Assembly: GCF_000374525.1 (NCBI RefSeq)
Contig: NZ_KB894571.1
Coordinates: forward strand, 310,001 to 374,000
Source of the DNA: Amorphus coralli DSM 19760
GTDB lineage: Bacteria > Pseudomonadota > Alphaproteobacteria > Rhizobiales > Amorphaceae
DNA length: 64,000 nucleotides
Direction: 5' to 3'
The notes beneath the pieces were generated by a model. It ran no database searches, was not told the DNA's origin, and saw only the letters and a list, made by a program, of their open reading frames with translations. The translations under genes and the position numbers were made by a program. Shown here in pieces: positions 42,649-51,870 of this stretch (position 1 is the first letter of the stretch; each line of letters begins with the position of its first letter).

Positions 42649-43733
42649 CCGATCCGGCATCCAAGCTCACCCGCCGCGCCATCATTGGCGCCGCCGCGGC
42701 CGCCGGCGCCACCGGCGCGCTGGCCCGGCCCGCCATCGCGCAAGGCACGCAGACGCTGCGCATGGTCACCTCGTGGCCGAAGAATCTGCCGGGTCCCGGT
42801 GTCTCCGCCGAGCGCGTCGCGGCAGCCATCGGCCAGCTGTCCGGCGGGCGTCTCCAGGTGAAGGTCTTCGCCGCCGGGGAGCTCGTTCCCGCGCTGGAGA
42901 CCTTTGACGCGGTCCAGAACGGCACTGCCGACATGGCGCACACCGCCGCCATCTACTGGACCGGCAAGATGCCCTCGGCGCCGCTGTTCACTACCGCGCC
43001 CTTCGGCCTGACCCCGCGCGAGCACATGACCTGGATCGACGCCGCCGGCGGCCAGGCGCTCTGGGACGAGCTCTACGCGGACTTCGGCGTGAAGCCGTTC
43101 ATGGCGGGCAACACCGAGTTCAACATGGCGGGCTGGTACAACCGGCCGCTTGAGACGAAGGAAGACCTGGTCGGGCTGAAGGTGCGCATCGTCGGCCTCG
43201 GCGCCGACATCCTGCGCGAGCTCGGCGCCACGCCGGTGGGCATGCCGACCTCCGAAGTGTTCGGCGCACTCCAGTCCGGCGTCGTCGACGGGGCGGAACT
43301 GCTCGGCCCCTATTCCGACACTTCGCTGGGCATGCCCAAGGTGGCGAAATTCTACTACGGCCCCGGCTTCAACAAGCCGAACGGCACCGGCGAGGCGATC
43401 ATCAACCGCGGCGTCTACGACGCCCTCCCCGTCGATCTCCAGGCCGCCGTCGCCGCGGCCTGTGCCCAGGAGCACGCACGGGCGCTTTCGGAAGCCGGCT
43501 GGCGCAACGCCGAAAGCCTCAAGGCTCTGCGGGAAGGCGGCACCGAGGTGCGTCTGGTGCCGGCCGACATCCTTGCGGCGGCCGAGCCCATCGCCAACGG
43601 CCTTTACGACACCATCGCCGCCAGGGATCCGCTATCGGCGAAAATCGTGGAATCCTATCGGCAGGCCCGCGCCACCATGGGCGACTGGGGCACCTACTCC
43701 ATCCAATCGTTCCTGCGCGCCCGGCTGAGCTGA
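42645..43733 (+). CDS. TRAP substrate-binding protein (TakP-like) coupled to the thiamine operon
   Basis: A 362-residue periplasmic binding protein. The N-terminus carries a twin-arginine signal ('LTRRAIIGAAAAAGATGALA'), cleaved near residue 33. The mature part begins like the alpha-keto-acid binder TakP ('MVTSWPKNLPGPGVSAER'), with 'RLQVKVFAAGELVPALETFDAV', the carboxylate-binding Arg region 'LVGLKVRIVGLG' and 'QSGVVDGAELLGPYSD'. Its ATG overlaps the thiD stop (ATGA) after AAGGAGG, so it should be under the TPP riboswitch. No DctQ or DctM gene is adjacent. It may bind a thiamine precursor or a keto acid; the ligand is not known. Confidence 0.92.
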   Translation: MTDPASKLTRRAIIGAAAAAGATGALARPAIAQGTQTLRMVTSWPKNLPGPGVSAERVAAAIGQLSGGRLQVKVFAAGELVPALETFDAVQNGTADMAHTAAIYWTGKMPSAPLFTTAPFGLTPREHMTWIDAAGGQALWDELYADFGVKPFMAGNTEFNMAGWYNRPLETKEDLVGLKVRIVGLGADILRELGATPVGMPTSEVFGALQSGVVDGAELLGPYSDTSLGMPKVAKFYYGPGFNKPNGTGEAIINRGVYDALPVDLQAAVAAACAQEHARALSEAGWRNAESLKALREGGTEVRLVPADILAAAEPIANGLYDTIAARDPLSAKIVESYRQARATMGDWGTYSIQSFLRARLS

Positions 43734-43791
43734 TCCGGCCGGGCCTAACCGCCCGTTCGCGCCACCCCCCGGACATTCCCGCCCGGAGATA

Positions 43792-44091
43792 TCAGCGCGT
43801 GTTGAGGCCGTTGTTCAGGCGCGGCTGCAGGTTCTGCTGCATGTTCTGGATCGTCTGACGCTGCTGCAGGCTCTGGGTGTTCGCGCGATTGTTGATCTGG
43901 CTCTCGGAGTTCTGGAGGCTGCGGTTGAGCTGGTCGGACGAGCGCTGCAGATTCTGCTGCGACTGGTAGGTCTGGTTCTGCATGCGCTGCTGCTCGTAGC
44001 TCTGGGCGTGCGCCAGACTGGGGCCGGCCACGAGCATGACCGCCGTTGCTCCGGCCACCGCCAGGCTCCGCATCCGCTTGATCGTCGTCAT
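43792..44091 (-). CDS. Small Gln/Asn-rich periplasmic protein
   Basis: A 99-residue protein: signal peptide ('LAVAGATAVMLVAGPSLAHAQ', cleavage after AHA, about residue 28) and a mature part made mostly of Gln, Asn, Ser and Arg ('SQQNLQRSSDQLNRSL', 'QQRQTIQNMQQNLQ'). Likely helical or disordered. An upstream ATG at 44163 would give a long extension without a signal peptide and overlap the next gene. No family recognised. Confidence 0.65.
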   Translation of the reverse strand: MTTIKRMRSLAVAGATAVMLVAGPSLAHAQSYEQQRMQNQTYQSQQNLQRSSDQLNRSLQNSESQINNRANTQSLQQRQTIQNMQQNLQPRLNNGLNTR

Positions 44092-44135
44092 CGCCGTCCT
44101 CGCTTCTGCTGTGGCGCCCGGCTCAAGGCCGGCCG

Positions 44136-45008
44136 TCAGCCCTTCCAGCGGCCGGTCTCCCAAAGCGCCTTCAGCCCCTCCCGATAGGTAGGGTATTCCA
44201 GCCGCACGCCAAGCTCGTCATGGAGACGGCGGTTTGAAACCCGCTTCACGTCGCCGTAGAAGGTGCGCGCCATCGGCGACAGGTTCGCCTCCTCGAACGG
44301 CACCTCGGGCGGCGGCTCCACCCCCATCAGCTCGGCGGCGTACTCCACCACCTCCTGCGGCGGGCACGGCTTGTTGTCGGCGACGTTGTAGATGCGCGAT
44401 GCCGGCCGCTCCAGGACGCGCTCGATCACCCGGGCGATGTCGTCCACGTGGATGCGGTTGAAGATCTGCCCCGGCTTGATGATCCGCTTGGCCTTGCCCT
44501 CGGCGAGCTGCTTCAGCTGGTTGCGGCCGGGACCATAGATGCCGGCAAGCCGCAGCAGCGACACCGGCGCGCCGGCCCGGCTGCCGCAGGCCATCCACGC
44601 GTCCTCCGCCGCCAGCCGCCACATGGCGCGCTCGGTGGTCGGGATGCACGAGGTCCGCTCGTCGATCAGCGCGCCTTCGTGGTTGCCGTAGACGCCGATG
44701 GTGGAGAGATACGCGACGCCCTTCAGCCCCTCGGCGTTCACGATATCGCGCTCGTGGTGCCAGAGGAACGGATCGCCCTGCTCGCTCGGCCCGGCCGACA
44801 CGACGATGTGGGTGGCGTGGCGGATCGCGTCGGCCAGCGCCGGCGACGGCTTCGACCCGTCGAACAGGACCGTGCGGATGCTGCGGCGATGCAGCGAATC
44901 CGCTTTCTCCGGATCCCGCGTCGTGCCGGTCACGTCGATCCGGCGCGTGTCGAGCAGCTCGACCAGCGCGTTCGCGCTGTAGCCGAAGCCGAGGCAGACC
45001 AGCCGCAT
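44136..45008 (-). CDS. NAD-dependent epimerase/dehydratase-family (SDR) protein
   Basis: A 290-residue extended SDR-like protein. It opens with the nucleotide-binding 'RLVCLGFGYSANALVELL' (G-x-G-x-x-A variant) and has 'YLSTIGVYGNHEG' with the Tyr, plus 'RLAGIYGPGRNQL' and 'RIHVDDIARVIERVL'. This pattern is that of the YeeZ/SDR proteins of unknown substrate. The frame stays open to 45119, but the Met at 45008 fits the family start and avoids overlapping queG. Confidence 0.85.
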   Translation of the reverse strand: MRLVCLGFGYSANALVELLDTRRIDVTGTTRDPEKADSLHRRSIRTVLFDGSKPSPALADAIRHATHIVVSAGPSEQGDPFLWHHERDIVNAEGLKGVAYLSTIGVYGNHEGALIDERTSCIPTTERAMWRLAAEDAWMACGSRAGAPVSLLRLAGIYGPGRNQLKQLAEGKAKRIIKPGQIFNRIHVDDIARVIERVLERPASRIYNVADNKPCPPQEVVEYAAELMGVEPPPEVPFEEANLSPMARTFYGDVKRVSNRRLHDELGVRLEYPTYREGLKALWETGRWKG

Positions 45009-45087
45009 CTGCGGTGCCTCGCGGGTGTCGTCGGCGTCGGAATGGGGCTCGGATGTCGTGAACGGCACGTACAACCTCCCGTCTGGG

Positions 45088-46227
45088 TCACTGGATGGGA
45101 TGGGATTGGTGAGGCGCACAGGATGCGCAGATTTCCGTCCCGCTGTCGCGGGAGGCGAGTTCCGACAGCGCCCATTCGGCGGCGTCGGCGACGGCCGGAT
45201 CGGGATCGCTGGTCAGCGGACCGGCAATCTCCGCGAGATCCGGACGGCCGGAATTGCCGATGGCAATCAGCACGTTGCGGACGAACCGGTTGCGGCCGAT
45301 GCGCTTGATGGGCGAGCCGGAGAACCGCGCGCGAAAGCCTGCGTCGTCCAGCCGCGCCAGCTCGTCGAGCGGCGGATCCACGAGATCGTCGCGGGCGGCG
45401 AGTTTCGCCTCGCGGGTGACGGCCGCGAACTTGTTCCACGGACAGACCGCCAGGCAGTCGTCGCAGCCATAGATGCGGTTGCCCATCGCCCGGCGGAACT
45501 CGTGCGGGATCGGCCCCGCGTGCTCGATGGTCAGGTAGGAGATGCAGCGGCGCGCGTCGAGCTGATAGGGCGCCGGGAAGGCATCGGTCGGGCAGATATC
45601 CAGGCAGCGCCGGCACGAGCCGCAATGATCGACCTCCGCCGTGTCGGCATCCAGCTCGGCGGTGGTGAAGATCGCCCCGAGAAACAGCCAGGAGCCGTGT
45701 TCGCGGGAGACGAGATTGGTGTGCTTGCCCTGCCAGCCGAGCCCGGCCAGGGCAGCCAGCGGCTTTTCCATCACGGGCGCCGTGTCGACGAAGACCTTCA
45801 CATCGCCCCCGGCACGCGCCACCACCTGGCCGGCGAGCCTCTTCAGCCGACCCTTGATGACGTCGTGATAATCGCGGTTGCGGGCATAAACGGAAATGGC
45901 CGCCCGATCGCGGCGCTCCAGCGATGCCAGCGGATCGGTGTCCGGTCCGTAGTTGAGCGCCACCATGATGACCGAGCGGGCCTCCGCCCAGAGCGCGTTC
46001 GGGTGGCGGCGCCAGCCGGCCTTTTCCTCCAGCCAGCCCATGGAGCCATGGCGTCCGGCACTCAGAAAGGCCTCCAGCCGCTCGCCCAGCACCGCCGGCA
46101 CGCTGTCTGCGCGGACAATCCCGACCGCATCGAACCCGGCCGCCAGCGCGCGGTCCTTCACGAACGCGGTCAGGCGCGGTTCGGCTGCCGCTTCGTGGGT
46201 CCTTACGGGGTCTGCGATCATGTCCAT
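45088..46227 (-). CDS. queG: Epoxyqueuosine reductase
   Basis: A 379-residue iron-sulfur protein, the usual length. It has two 4Fe-4S sites, '[16 protein letters not shown]' and '[14 protein letters not shown]', the catalytic-domain stretch '[33 protein letters not shown]' (in pieces), and a HEAT-like end ('[19 protein letters not shown]'). Uses cobalamin to reduce epoxyqueuosine to queuosine in tRNA. Start is ATG 46227 (or 46221); longer starts add unrelated sequence. Confidence 0.95.
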   Translation of the reverse strand: MDMIADPVRTHEAAAEPRLTAFVKDRALAAGFDAVGIVRADSVPAVLGERLEAFLSAGRHGSMGWLEEKAGWRRHPNALWAEARSVIMVALNYGPDTDPLASLERRDRAAISVYARNRDYHDVIKGRLKRLAGQVVARAGGDVKVFVDTAPVMEKPLAALAGLGWQGKHTNLVSREHGSWLFLGAIFTTAELDADTAEVDHCGSCRRCLDICPTDAFPAPYQLDARRCISYLTIEHAGPIPHEFRRAMGNRIYGCDDCLAVCPWNKFAAVTREAKLAARDDLVDPPLDELARLDDAGFRARFSGSPIKRIGRNRFVRNVLIAIGNSGRPDLAEIAGPLTSDPDPAVADAAEWALSELASRDSGTEICASCAPHQSHPIQ

Positions 46228-46313
46228 ATGAGACAACGGGTTCGGGCACTCCGTCTTTCCCCGGCTCATGACTTTTTTGTCGGGTCCGGCGCGCCTGCGC
46301 CGCCCGCATCGGC

Positions 46314-47006
46314 TCAGAAGTCGAGGTCGGCGTAGTGCGGGGCCGGCCTGACGCCGCGGGCACTCTCGCCGAGAATGGGGCGGAAGGATGGGCGCGACTT
46401 CATGCGAGCATACCAAGCCCGCGCCGCCTCGTCTTCCTGCCAGGGCACCTCCCCCAGATAGTCGACCGACGACAGCGCCGCCGCCGCCGCCAGGTCGGCG
46501 AAGGTGATGGTGTCACCGGCCAGCCAGTCGCGGGTGGCGACCAGGTAACCGAGATAGCGCAGATGGTGACGCATGTTGGTCCGCGCGGCGCGCAGCGACG
46601 CGGAATCCGGCGCGCCGCCGCCGGCCGAGGGCGGCATTTCCACCTTGTAGATGCGCTCGCTGACGAACGGGCCCGAGACCTCCTCCTGAAACTTGGAGAG
46701 GAACCACTCCGTGAGCCGCCGCACCTCGGCGCGCGCGTCGGGATGATCGGGCATCAGGCGGCGCTTGCCGGCCGCAAAGCCGCGCGTGTCCTCCAGATAC
46801 TCCATAATGACCGCGGCACCGCACAGCGGCGGACCCTCGTTCTCCACCACCACCGGCACCTCGCCGGCGGGATTGAGCTTCAGAAAGGCCTCGCGCGGGC
46901 GCCAGACCTGCTCGACCGTCAGATCGAAGCGGGTCTCGTACTCGCTGAGCGCCAGACGGACGAAACGACAGGACGGAGAAAACGGATGATGATAGACGGT
47001 GAACAT
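46314..47006 (-). CDS. Glutathione S-transferase family protein
   Basis: A 230-residue protein with N-terminal thioredoxin fold: '[20 protein letters not shown]' (Ser or Cys at the active position), '[28 protein letters not shown]' in pieces for the glutathione-binding cis-Pro and Ser-like site (here Ala), and a helical C-terminus with '[16 protein letters not shown]'. Substrate unknown. It lies 86 bases before queG in the same direction and may share its transcript. Confidence 0.9.
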   Translation of the reverse strand: MFTVYHHPFSPSCRFVRLALSEYETRFDLTVEQVWRPREAFLKLNPAGEVPVVVENEGPPLCGAAVIMEYLEDTRGFAAGKRRLMPDHPDARAEVRRLTEWFLSKFQEEVSGPFVSERIYKVEMPPSAGGGAPDSASLRAARTNMRHHLRYLGYLVATRDWLAGDTITFADLAAAAALSSVDYLGEVPWQEDEAARAWYARMKSRPSFRPILGESARGVRPAPHYADLDF

Positions 47007-47260
47007 CTCGCGCGTCGCGCCTGGGGAGGAGGGACCCTTGGCCACCGCAGGATTCGCGGCGGAGGGCAATCGATCGAGTCTCACAGGTTAACAGGCCGTT
47101 TCCTTCGGCCCGCGAACCGGGGGGCGGACAGGGTGCGCGGAAGCCAATACCCCTGACATGGCGAGGATGGGGCAGCCCCTCATCGATCCGGACGGGCGCA
47201 TCCTTACCCTGCTTTTCCTTCGCTTGACCAGTTTAGCTGACAGCCGGACACGGAGTTCCC

Positions 47261-48436
47261 ATGGAGGCAGATACGATCGTCAACGCCGTCATTCTCGGCG
47301 TCGTGGAAGGTCTGACCGAGTTCATTCCCGTCTCGTCCACCGGTCACATCCTCCTTCTTGGCCACTTTCTCGGCTTCGACAGCACCGGCAAGACGTTCGA
47401 GGTGCTGATCCAGCTCGGCGCGATCCTGGCCATCCTGTCGGTCTATTTCGGCCGGCTGTGGGCCATGGTCGTGGCCTTTCCAACGGATCCGCGGGCCCGA
47501 CGGTTCCTGATCGGCATCGTCGTGGCGTTCCTGCCCGCGGCGGTACTGGGCGTGCTCCTGCACGGTTTCATCAAGACGGTGCTGTTTGAATCGCCCACCC
47601 TGATCTGCATCACGCTGATCGTTGGCGGCGTCATCCTGCTCGCCCTCGACCGGATGGAGCTCAAGCCCCGCTACACCGACGCCTACTCCTACCCGGTGTG
47701 GCTGGCGCTCGCGATCGGCTGCTTCCAGACGCTGGCCATGGTGCCGGGCGTCTCCCGCTCCGGCGCCACGATCGGCGGCGCGCTGGTGCTCGGCACCGAC
47801 AAGCGCTCGGCCGCCGAGTTTTCCTTTTTCCTGGCGCTGCCCACCATGGCCGGCGCCTTCACCTACGACCTCTACAAGAACAAGGACTATCTGTCCGCCG
47901 ACGACGCGGTGGTCATCATTGTCGGCTTCGTCACGGCGCTGATCGCCGCGATCTTCGTGGTGCGGACGCTTCTGAATTTCGTCTCGCGCTACGGCTTCGC
48001 CCCGTTTGCCTACTGGCGCATCGTGGTCGGCACGATCGGACTGGTCGCGCTCTTTCTCACCGCGCCGGCGCCACCGGCCTCCACCGCCATCGAGCCGCGC
48101 GATGCGGGCCCGCTGCCGGCCGAATCGGTCGCCTCCATCCCGGCCCCGGCCGGAGCCGGGCCGATCCTCGTGCCGGCTCCGCGCAACTCCAGCGCGGGTG
48201 CGCTGAAGGCCATCGTCCCCTCGCCCACCGAGGCGGGCGGCAATGAGGAAACGCTGGCGCGGGGCATGCCGCGCTTCGACGAGGCGGCTTTCGAGGACCG
48301 TTTTCGCGAGCCGGAGCAGATCGAGCTCACCGCCTCCCCGGCGCCGTCCTCCGAGCCGCAAGCCAGCCCGACCGGCACAACCGCGCTCGCGCCGTTGCCT
48401 CAGACCGATCCGCCGCTGCCGCCGCGCAAGCCCTGA
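47261..48436 (+). CDS. uppP: Undecaprenyl-diphosphatase UppP with long Pro/Ala-rich C-terminal tail
   Basis: The first 265 or so residues are a normal UppP (BacA): '[18 protein letters not shown]' and '[18 protein letters not shown]' hold the catalytic Glu, His, Ser and Arg residues, and about eight helices are seen. It dephosphorylates undecaprenyl pyrophosphate for peptidoglycan lipid recycling. Known enzymes end near residue 270; this one has about 124 more residues rich in Pro, Ala, Ser, Thr and Glu without hydrophobic segments, ending 'PLPPRKP'. Codon use is unchanged, so the tail is not an annotation slip. The preceding 254-base gap shows only promoter-like AT-rich sequence. Confidence 0.93.
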   Translation: MEADTIVNAVILGVVEGLTEFIPVSSTGHILLLGHFLGFDSTGKTFEVLIQLGAILAILSVYFGRLWAMVVAFPTDPRARRFLIGIVVAFLPAAVLGVLLHGFIKTVLFESPTLICITLIVGGVILLALDRMELKPRYTDAYSYPVWLALAIGCFQTLAMVPGVSRSGATIGGALVLGTDKRSAAEFSFFLALPTMAGAFTYDLYKNKDYLSADDAVVIIVGFVTALIAAIFVVRTLLNFVSRYGFAPFAYWRIVVGTIGLVALFLTAPAPPASTAIEPRDAGPLPAESVASIPAPAGAGPILVPAPRNSSAGALKAIVPSPTEAGGNEETLARGMPRFDEAAFEDRFREPEQIELTASPAPSSEPQASPTGTTALAPLPQTDPPLPPRKP

Positions 48437-48463
48437 GGGCCGGCGGCTTCCCGGGCGGCCGGC

Positions 48464-49438
48464 TCAGCCCGCCTGCTGGCGGCTGAATTCGCCGCTCGGG
48501 CGAAAGCGCCACAGATAGGTCGGCAGGATGGCGGCAAGCGTGTCCGGCACGATGCCGAGCCCGTCAAAGGTCCGACCCTCCGACCGGGCGGCTTCGGAGA
48601 CGACATTGTCGGACTTCAGGAGCTCCACCTGGTCCGGCGTCAGCGGCGGCTTCGGCAGGAGGCTGAGCACCTTCGCCTGCATGCTCGCCATGCCGAACGG
48701 AATGGCGACGATCGGCTTCTTCGGCCGGTCGATCTCTTCCAGCATCAGCTGCATCAGTTCGCGGAAGGTCTTCACCTGCGGCCCGCCGAGCTCGTAGATC
48801 GTTCCCGGCCTGGCCTCACCCTCGACCGCACGGGCGATCGCCTCGGCGACATCGGCCACGAAGGTCGGCTGGAAGCGGGTGTCCGGTCCCACCAGCGGCA
48901 GCACCGGCGACAGGCGCGCCATCTGCGCGAACCGGTTGAAGAAGTCGTCCTCGGGCCCGAACAGGATGGACGGGCGCATCACCACGGACGCGGGCAGTGC
49001 CTCGAGCACCGCCTGCTCGCCCTCGGCCTTGGAGCGGGCGTAGGCGGAGGAGGAACCGGCGTCCGCGCCGATGGCCGAGATCTGCACGATCCGGTCGAGG
49101 CCGTGCTCCTTCGCCGATTCGGCGATCTGCCCGGCCCCGTAGGCCTGCACGGCGGAAAAGGACTGGCGGCCGGAGGCGGCGAGGATGCCGACGAGGTTCA
49201 CCACCGCGTCGGAGCCATGGATCGCCGCATCGATGGAGTCGCGGTAGCGCACGTTCGCCTGGATCGGCTTGATCTGGCCGACATTGCCGAGAGGCTGCAG
49301 GTGGCCGGCAAGGTCGGGCCGGCGCACGGCGACGCGGATGCGCCAGCCGCGCCGGGCGAGCTGGCGCACGACATAGCGGCCGAGAAAGCCGGCGCCGCCG
49401 AACACCGTCACAAGCCTGTCGTTGCGGACCTCGTTCAT
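48464..49438 (-). CDS. Complex I NDUFA9-subunit-family protein (NAD(P)-binding)
   Basis: A 324-residue atypical SDR. 'VTVFGGAGFLGRYVVRQLARRGWRIRVAVRRP' (in pieces) is the nucleotide site, 'VVNLVGILAASGRQSF' the family's second block, and 'SSAYARSKAEGEQAVL' and 'RPSILFGPEDDFFNRFA' complete the pattern. Mitochondrial and alphaproteobacterial members are linked to respiratory complex I or ubiquinone metabolism. Convergent with uppP. Confidence 0.9.
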   Translation of the reverse strand: MNEVRNDRLVTVFGGAGFLGRYVVRQLARRGWRIRVAVRRPDLAGHLQPLGNVGQIKPIQANVRYRDSIDAAIHGSDAVVNLVGILAASGRQSFSAVQAYGAGQIAESAKEHGLDRIVQISAIGADAGSSSAYARSKAEGEQAVLEALPASVVMRPSILFGPEDDFFNRFAQMARLSPVLPLVGPDTRFQPTFVADVAEAIARAVEGEARPGTIYELGGPQVKTFRELMQLMLEEIDRPKKPIVAIPFGMASMQAKVLSLLPKPPLTPDQVELLKSDNVVSEAARSEGRTFDGLGIVPDTLAAILPTYLWRFRPSGEFSRQQAG

Positions 49439-49747
49439 CGCTCACTTCTCCTCGCGCGGGTCGCGGCCGCGGCCGCCTCGCTTCGCATTCGGCTCTTCTC
49501 TAGAACATCGGGCGCCCGGGATAAATGACCAGGGGTGCCTCTTTGTCGGGCTTCTTGGTCGCATCCGCCGCAACGACGGAAACCGTCCGCGCCGCGCCGT
49601 GCCGCCCGCAACCGGAGACGGCCCCCGGAGCCGTTCGTGGCCCTTGGTCTATGCCCACGGACAGCGCCCGCAGGCCCTTTCCAGGCACCTGCAGTGGACA
49701 ACCGTGTGAAACCCCCAATGAATGCACAAAAGCATGCGCCGGACTGA
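49439..49747. other. Gene-free stretch upstream of tRNA-Leu
   Basis: About 310 bases with several open frames but no convincing gene: the frames run antisense through the tRNA and have no recognisable domain. It should hold the promoter of the NDUFA9-like gene on the minus strand. No repeat or terminator stands out. Confidence 0.45.
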
Positions 49748-49776
49748 TTGACATCGCCCGGCCGGCACCGTACGTG
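49748..49776 (+). promoter_or_regulatory. Promoter of tRNA-Leu
   Basis: TTGACA at 49748-49753, a 17-base spacer and TACGTG at 49771-49776 fit a vegetative promoter. The tRNA begins 14 bases after the -10 box. Confidence 0.7.
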
Positions 49777-49789
49777 GAGGGCCGCACCT

Positions 49790-49874
49790 GCCCAGGTGGC
49801 GGAATTGGTAGACGCGCACGGTTCAGGTCCGTGTGCCGCGAGGCGTGGAGGTTCGAGTCCTCTCCTGGGCACCA
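49790..49874 (+). tRNA. tRNA-Leu (anticodon CAG)
   Basis: An 85-base class II tRNA. The acceptor stem GCCCAGG pairs with CCTGGGC, the discriminator is A and the CCA end is encoded. Anticodon arm CACGG / TTCAGGT / CCGTG gives CAG. A variable arm (GCCGCGAGGCG) and T arm with GTTCGAG follow. Its 3' end is the attachment site of the island that follows. Confidence 0.95.
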
Positions 49875-49908
49875 TTTCACTGTCTCGCACAGTCCGAAAT
49901 GAGCCAAG

Positions 49909-49932
49909 AAGCCCGGATTTCCGGGCTTTTTT
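49909..49932 (+). terminator. Terminator after tRNA-Leu
   Basis: AAGCCCGG (49909-49916), loop ATTT, CCGGGCTT (49921-49928) and TTTT. Intrinsic terminator 35 bases after the tRNA. Confidence 0.85.
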
Positions 49933-49986
49933 GTTGTCTGAAGGTCCGGCAGCGTCCAGCGGCGTGTGTTGGCATCCGGCAATAGC

Positions 49987-50005
49987 GTTGGTAGATTCGT
50001 TGGTA
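49987..50005 (+). repeat. Left pair of GTTGGTA repeats (candidate integrase arm sites)
   Basis: GTTGGTA at 49987-49993 and 49999-50005, a 12-base period, lie between the tRNA and the integrase start. Related copies are GTTGGCA at 49968-49974 and an inverted TACCAAC at 50040-50046. Confidence 0.6.
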
Positions 50006-50060
50006 TCCGCTCTAAATCGCTCTCTCATCGAGGGTCCGATACCAACAAACGGATCGACCG

Positions 50061-51251
50061 GTGCCACTCTCCGACGTTCAGATTCGCGCGCTCAAGCCGG
50101 CCGACCGGCCGAAGAAGCATAGCGATGGCGGTGGCTTGCATCTGTTGGTGCAGCCGACAGGCTCGAAGCTGTGGCGGCTCGCCTACCGCTTCGGCGGCAA
50201 GCAGAAGCTCCTGGCGTTCGGGGCCTATCCGGCGGTTACGCTTGCCGAAGCGCGCATCAAACGCGAAGAAGCAAAGGCGCTTCTGAAGCGGAACATCGAC
50301 CCTTCGGAGAAATCGAAGCTCGACCGCATCGCGTTGACAGCTTCCCGAGCGACGACCTTTCAGGCGATCGCCGAGGAGCTGCTTGCCAAGACCGAACAGG
50401 AAGGCAAGGCCGAGGCAACTCTGAAGAAGAAGCGGTGGCTGCTTAGTCTAGCAGAACCCGACATCGGCGCGCGGCCGATCGGCGAAATCAGCGCGGCGGA
50501 AATTCTGGTACCGCTTCGCCGCGTCGAGGCCGTGGGCAACTATGAAACCGCCCGCCGCCTTCGCGCCGTCATCGGTCAGGTGTTCCGGTTCGCCATTGCC
50601 ACTGCAAGGGCGGAAAACGATCCGACATACGGCCTTCGAGGCGCCTTAATCACGCCAAAGGTGACGCATCGCGCCGCCCTCACCGACTGGACGGCCTTCA
50701 ACGGCCTCATTCGGGCCATCCACGGCTATGACGGGTCGCCAGACACCCGCGATGCGTTGATCCTGTTGGCCTTGCTCTATCCGCGCCCTGGAGAGCTTCG
50801 CGAAGCCGAATGGCACGAGTTCGACCTTGAGAAGCGGATATGGACAATCCCGTCCGCCCGCACGAAGATGCGGCGCGACCATCGCAAGCCGCTTTCCGCG
50901 TTGGCGATCGACGTCCTTTCGTGCGTTCGCGAGCGGAACGGTTACGGGCGGCTCGTCTTCCCTGCAATCCACACGACCTTGCGCCCCATGAGCGAGAACA
51001 CGCTCAACGCGGCGCTTCGCAGGATGGGGTTCGGCAAGGAAGACATGACCTCGCACGGGTTCCGCGCGTCGGCATCGTCGCTTCTGAACGAAAGCAACCT
51101 GTGGCATGCCGATGCCATCGAAGCGGAGCTTGGCCATGCCGGAGCCGACGAGGTGCGGCGCGCCTACCATCGCGCGGCCTATTGGGACGAGCGCGTCCGG
51201 ATGGCAGAATGGTGGGCCCAGAAAATCTCCGCCGCACTGCCTTACAACTGA
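50061..51251 (+). CDS. int: P4-type tyrosine integrase (DUF4102 N-terminus)
   Basis: A 396-residue integrase. The N-terminal DUF4102 arm-binding domain (about 1-85, 'ALKPADRPKKHSDGGGLHLLV') is typical of integrases that use tRNA genes. The catalytic part keeps Arg in 'LYPRPGELREAEW', the basic beta-hairpin 'ARTKMRRDHRKPLS', H-x-x-R in 'SHGFRASASSLL', His in 'ELGHAGADEV' and the Tyr region 'AYHRAAYWDERVRM'. The start is GTG, 187 bases past the tRNA, with the arm-like repeats between. It recombines the island at the tRNA-Leu 3' end. Confidence 0.95.
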   Translation: MPLSDVQIRALKPADRPKKHSDGGGLHLLVQPTGSKLWRLAYRFGGKQKLLAFGAYPAVTLAEARIKREEAKALLKRNIDPSEKSKLDRIALTASRATTFQAIAEELLAKTEQEGKAEATLKKKRWLLSLAEPDIGARPIGEISAAEILVPLRRVEAVGNYETARRLRAVIGQVFRFAIATARAENDPTYGLRGALITPKVTHRAALTDWTAFNGLIRAIHGYDGSPDTRDALILLALLYPRPGELREAEWHEFDLEKRIWTIPSARTKMRRDHRKPLSALAIDVLSCVRERNGYGRLVFPAIHTTLRPMSENTLNAALRRMGFGKEDMTSHGFRASASSLLNESNLWHADAIEAELGHAGADEVRRAYHRAAYWDERVRMAEWWAQKISAALPYN

Positions 51252-51625
51252 ATTTACCGGCGCTTGAGAAAGCTTCTTAAAGCGAATCGCCTGCAAGATT
51301 CCAAGAAGTGAGAGATCAAGTCCCCGGCAGTCTATAAGGGGATTTGGCGGGGATAACGTGAATAACCCGTGGTTGTCCGGCAGCCGCCGTTGCGAATCCT
51401 GAACAAAACAAGAATGCTTTGCCCTGCATGCGAGTGCATGTGCATGAGAGAGCGAAGAAGCTGCCGAGGGTCTAGCACACCCTCGGCAGCTTCCGGGCAA
51501 AGCCCAATGCTGATTTCGCGACCAGCAAGTGGAGCCTATGATGGAACGGGCCTTTCGCAAAGCGCTAACCGCGCACCGCAGCCCCTTCGGCCATCACGTT
51601 CTCTCCCGGCGAGTAAGGGAACGAA
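51252..51625. other. Non-coding island segment with a 14-bp perfect hairpin
   Basis: No gene is seen in these 374 bases. At 51458-51471 and 51479-51492 lies a perfect 14-bp inverted repeat (AAGCTGCCGAGGGT with ACCCTCGGCAGCTT) with a seven-base loop. Just before it, GCATG is repeated three times (51426-51446). No T-run follows the hairpin on the plus strand. It could be a terminator of int, a regulator site for AlpA, or an RNA or DNA structure used by the element. Confidence 0.5.
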
Positions 51626-51868
51626 ATGGCTTCAACAGCCCAAACAACTGATGAAATTATCGATTCCGCCTTCGCTGTGGAAACAGCTGGCAGGCTGCTA
51701 CGGCTCTCCGATGTCCTTGCCCCGCGCGGCCCCATCCCGGTTTCCAAGTCCACCTGGTGGGCAGGCGTCAAGGACGGACGCTTTCCGCAACCAATCAAGC
51801 TTGGGCCGCGAATCACGGTCTGGCGGGCCGAGGACATCCGCGCCCTGATCGAAAAAGGGACGCTCTGA
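51626..51868 (+). CDS. AlpA-family phage/island regulatory protein
   Basis: An 80-residue DNA-binding protein. 'LRLSDVLAPRGPIPVSKSTWWAGVKDGRFPQPIKLGPRITVWRAEDI' (read in pieces over residues 24-70) is the AlpA/MerR-like winged helix: start of helix, W-x-G-V-K-D-G-R-F-P and the closing R-x-x-x-W-R-A-E-D. AlpA proteins activate integrase genes or act as excisionases of P4-like islands. It precedes an HTH protein whose GTG is two bases after its stop. Confidence 0.9.
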   Translation: MASTAQTTDEIIDSAFAVETAGRLLRLSDVLAPRGPIPVSKSTWWAGVKDGRFPQPIKLGPRITVWRAEDIRALIEKGTL

Positions 51869-51870
51869 CG

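Noticed and set aside
49500-49982. A 160-codon minus-strand frame over the tRNA-Leu
   Set aside because: Its middle is the complement of the tRNA, a well-known source of false proteins, and the rest has no recognisable domain.
50646-51560. A 304-codon minus-strand frame opposite the integrase
   Set aside because: Antisense to well-supported integrase motifs; no domain pattern.
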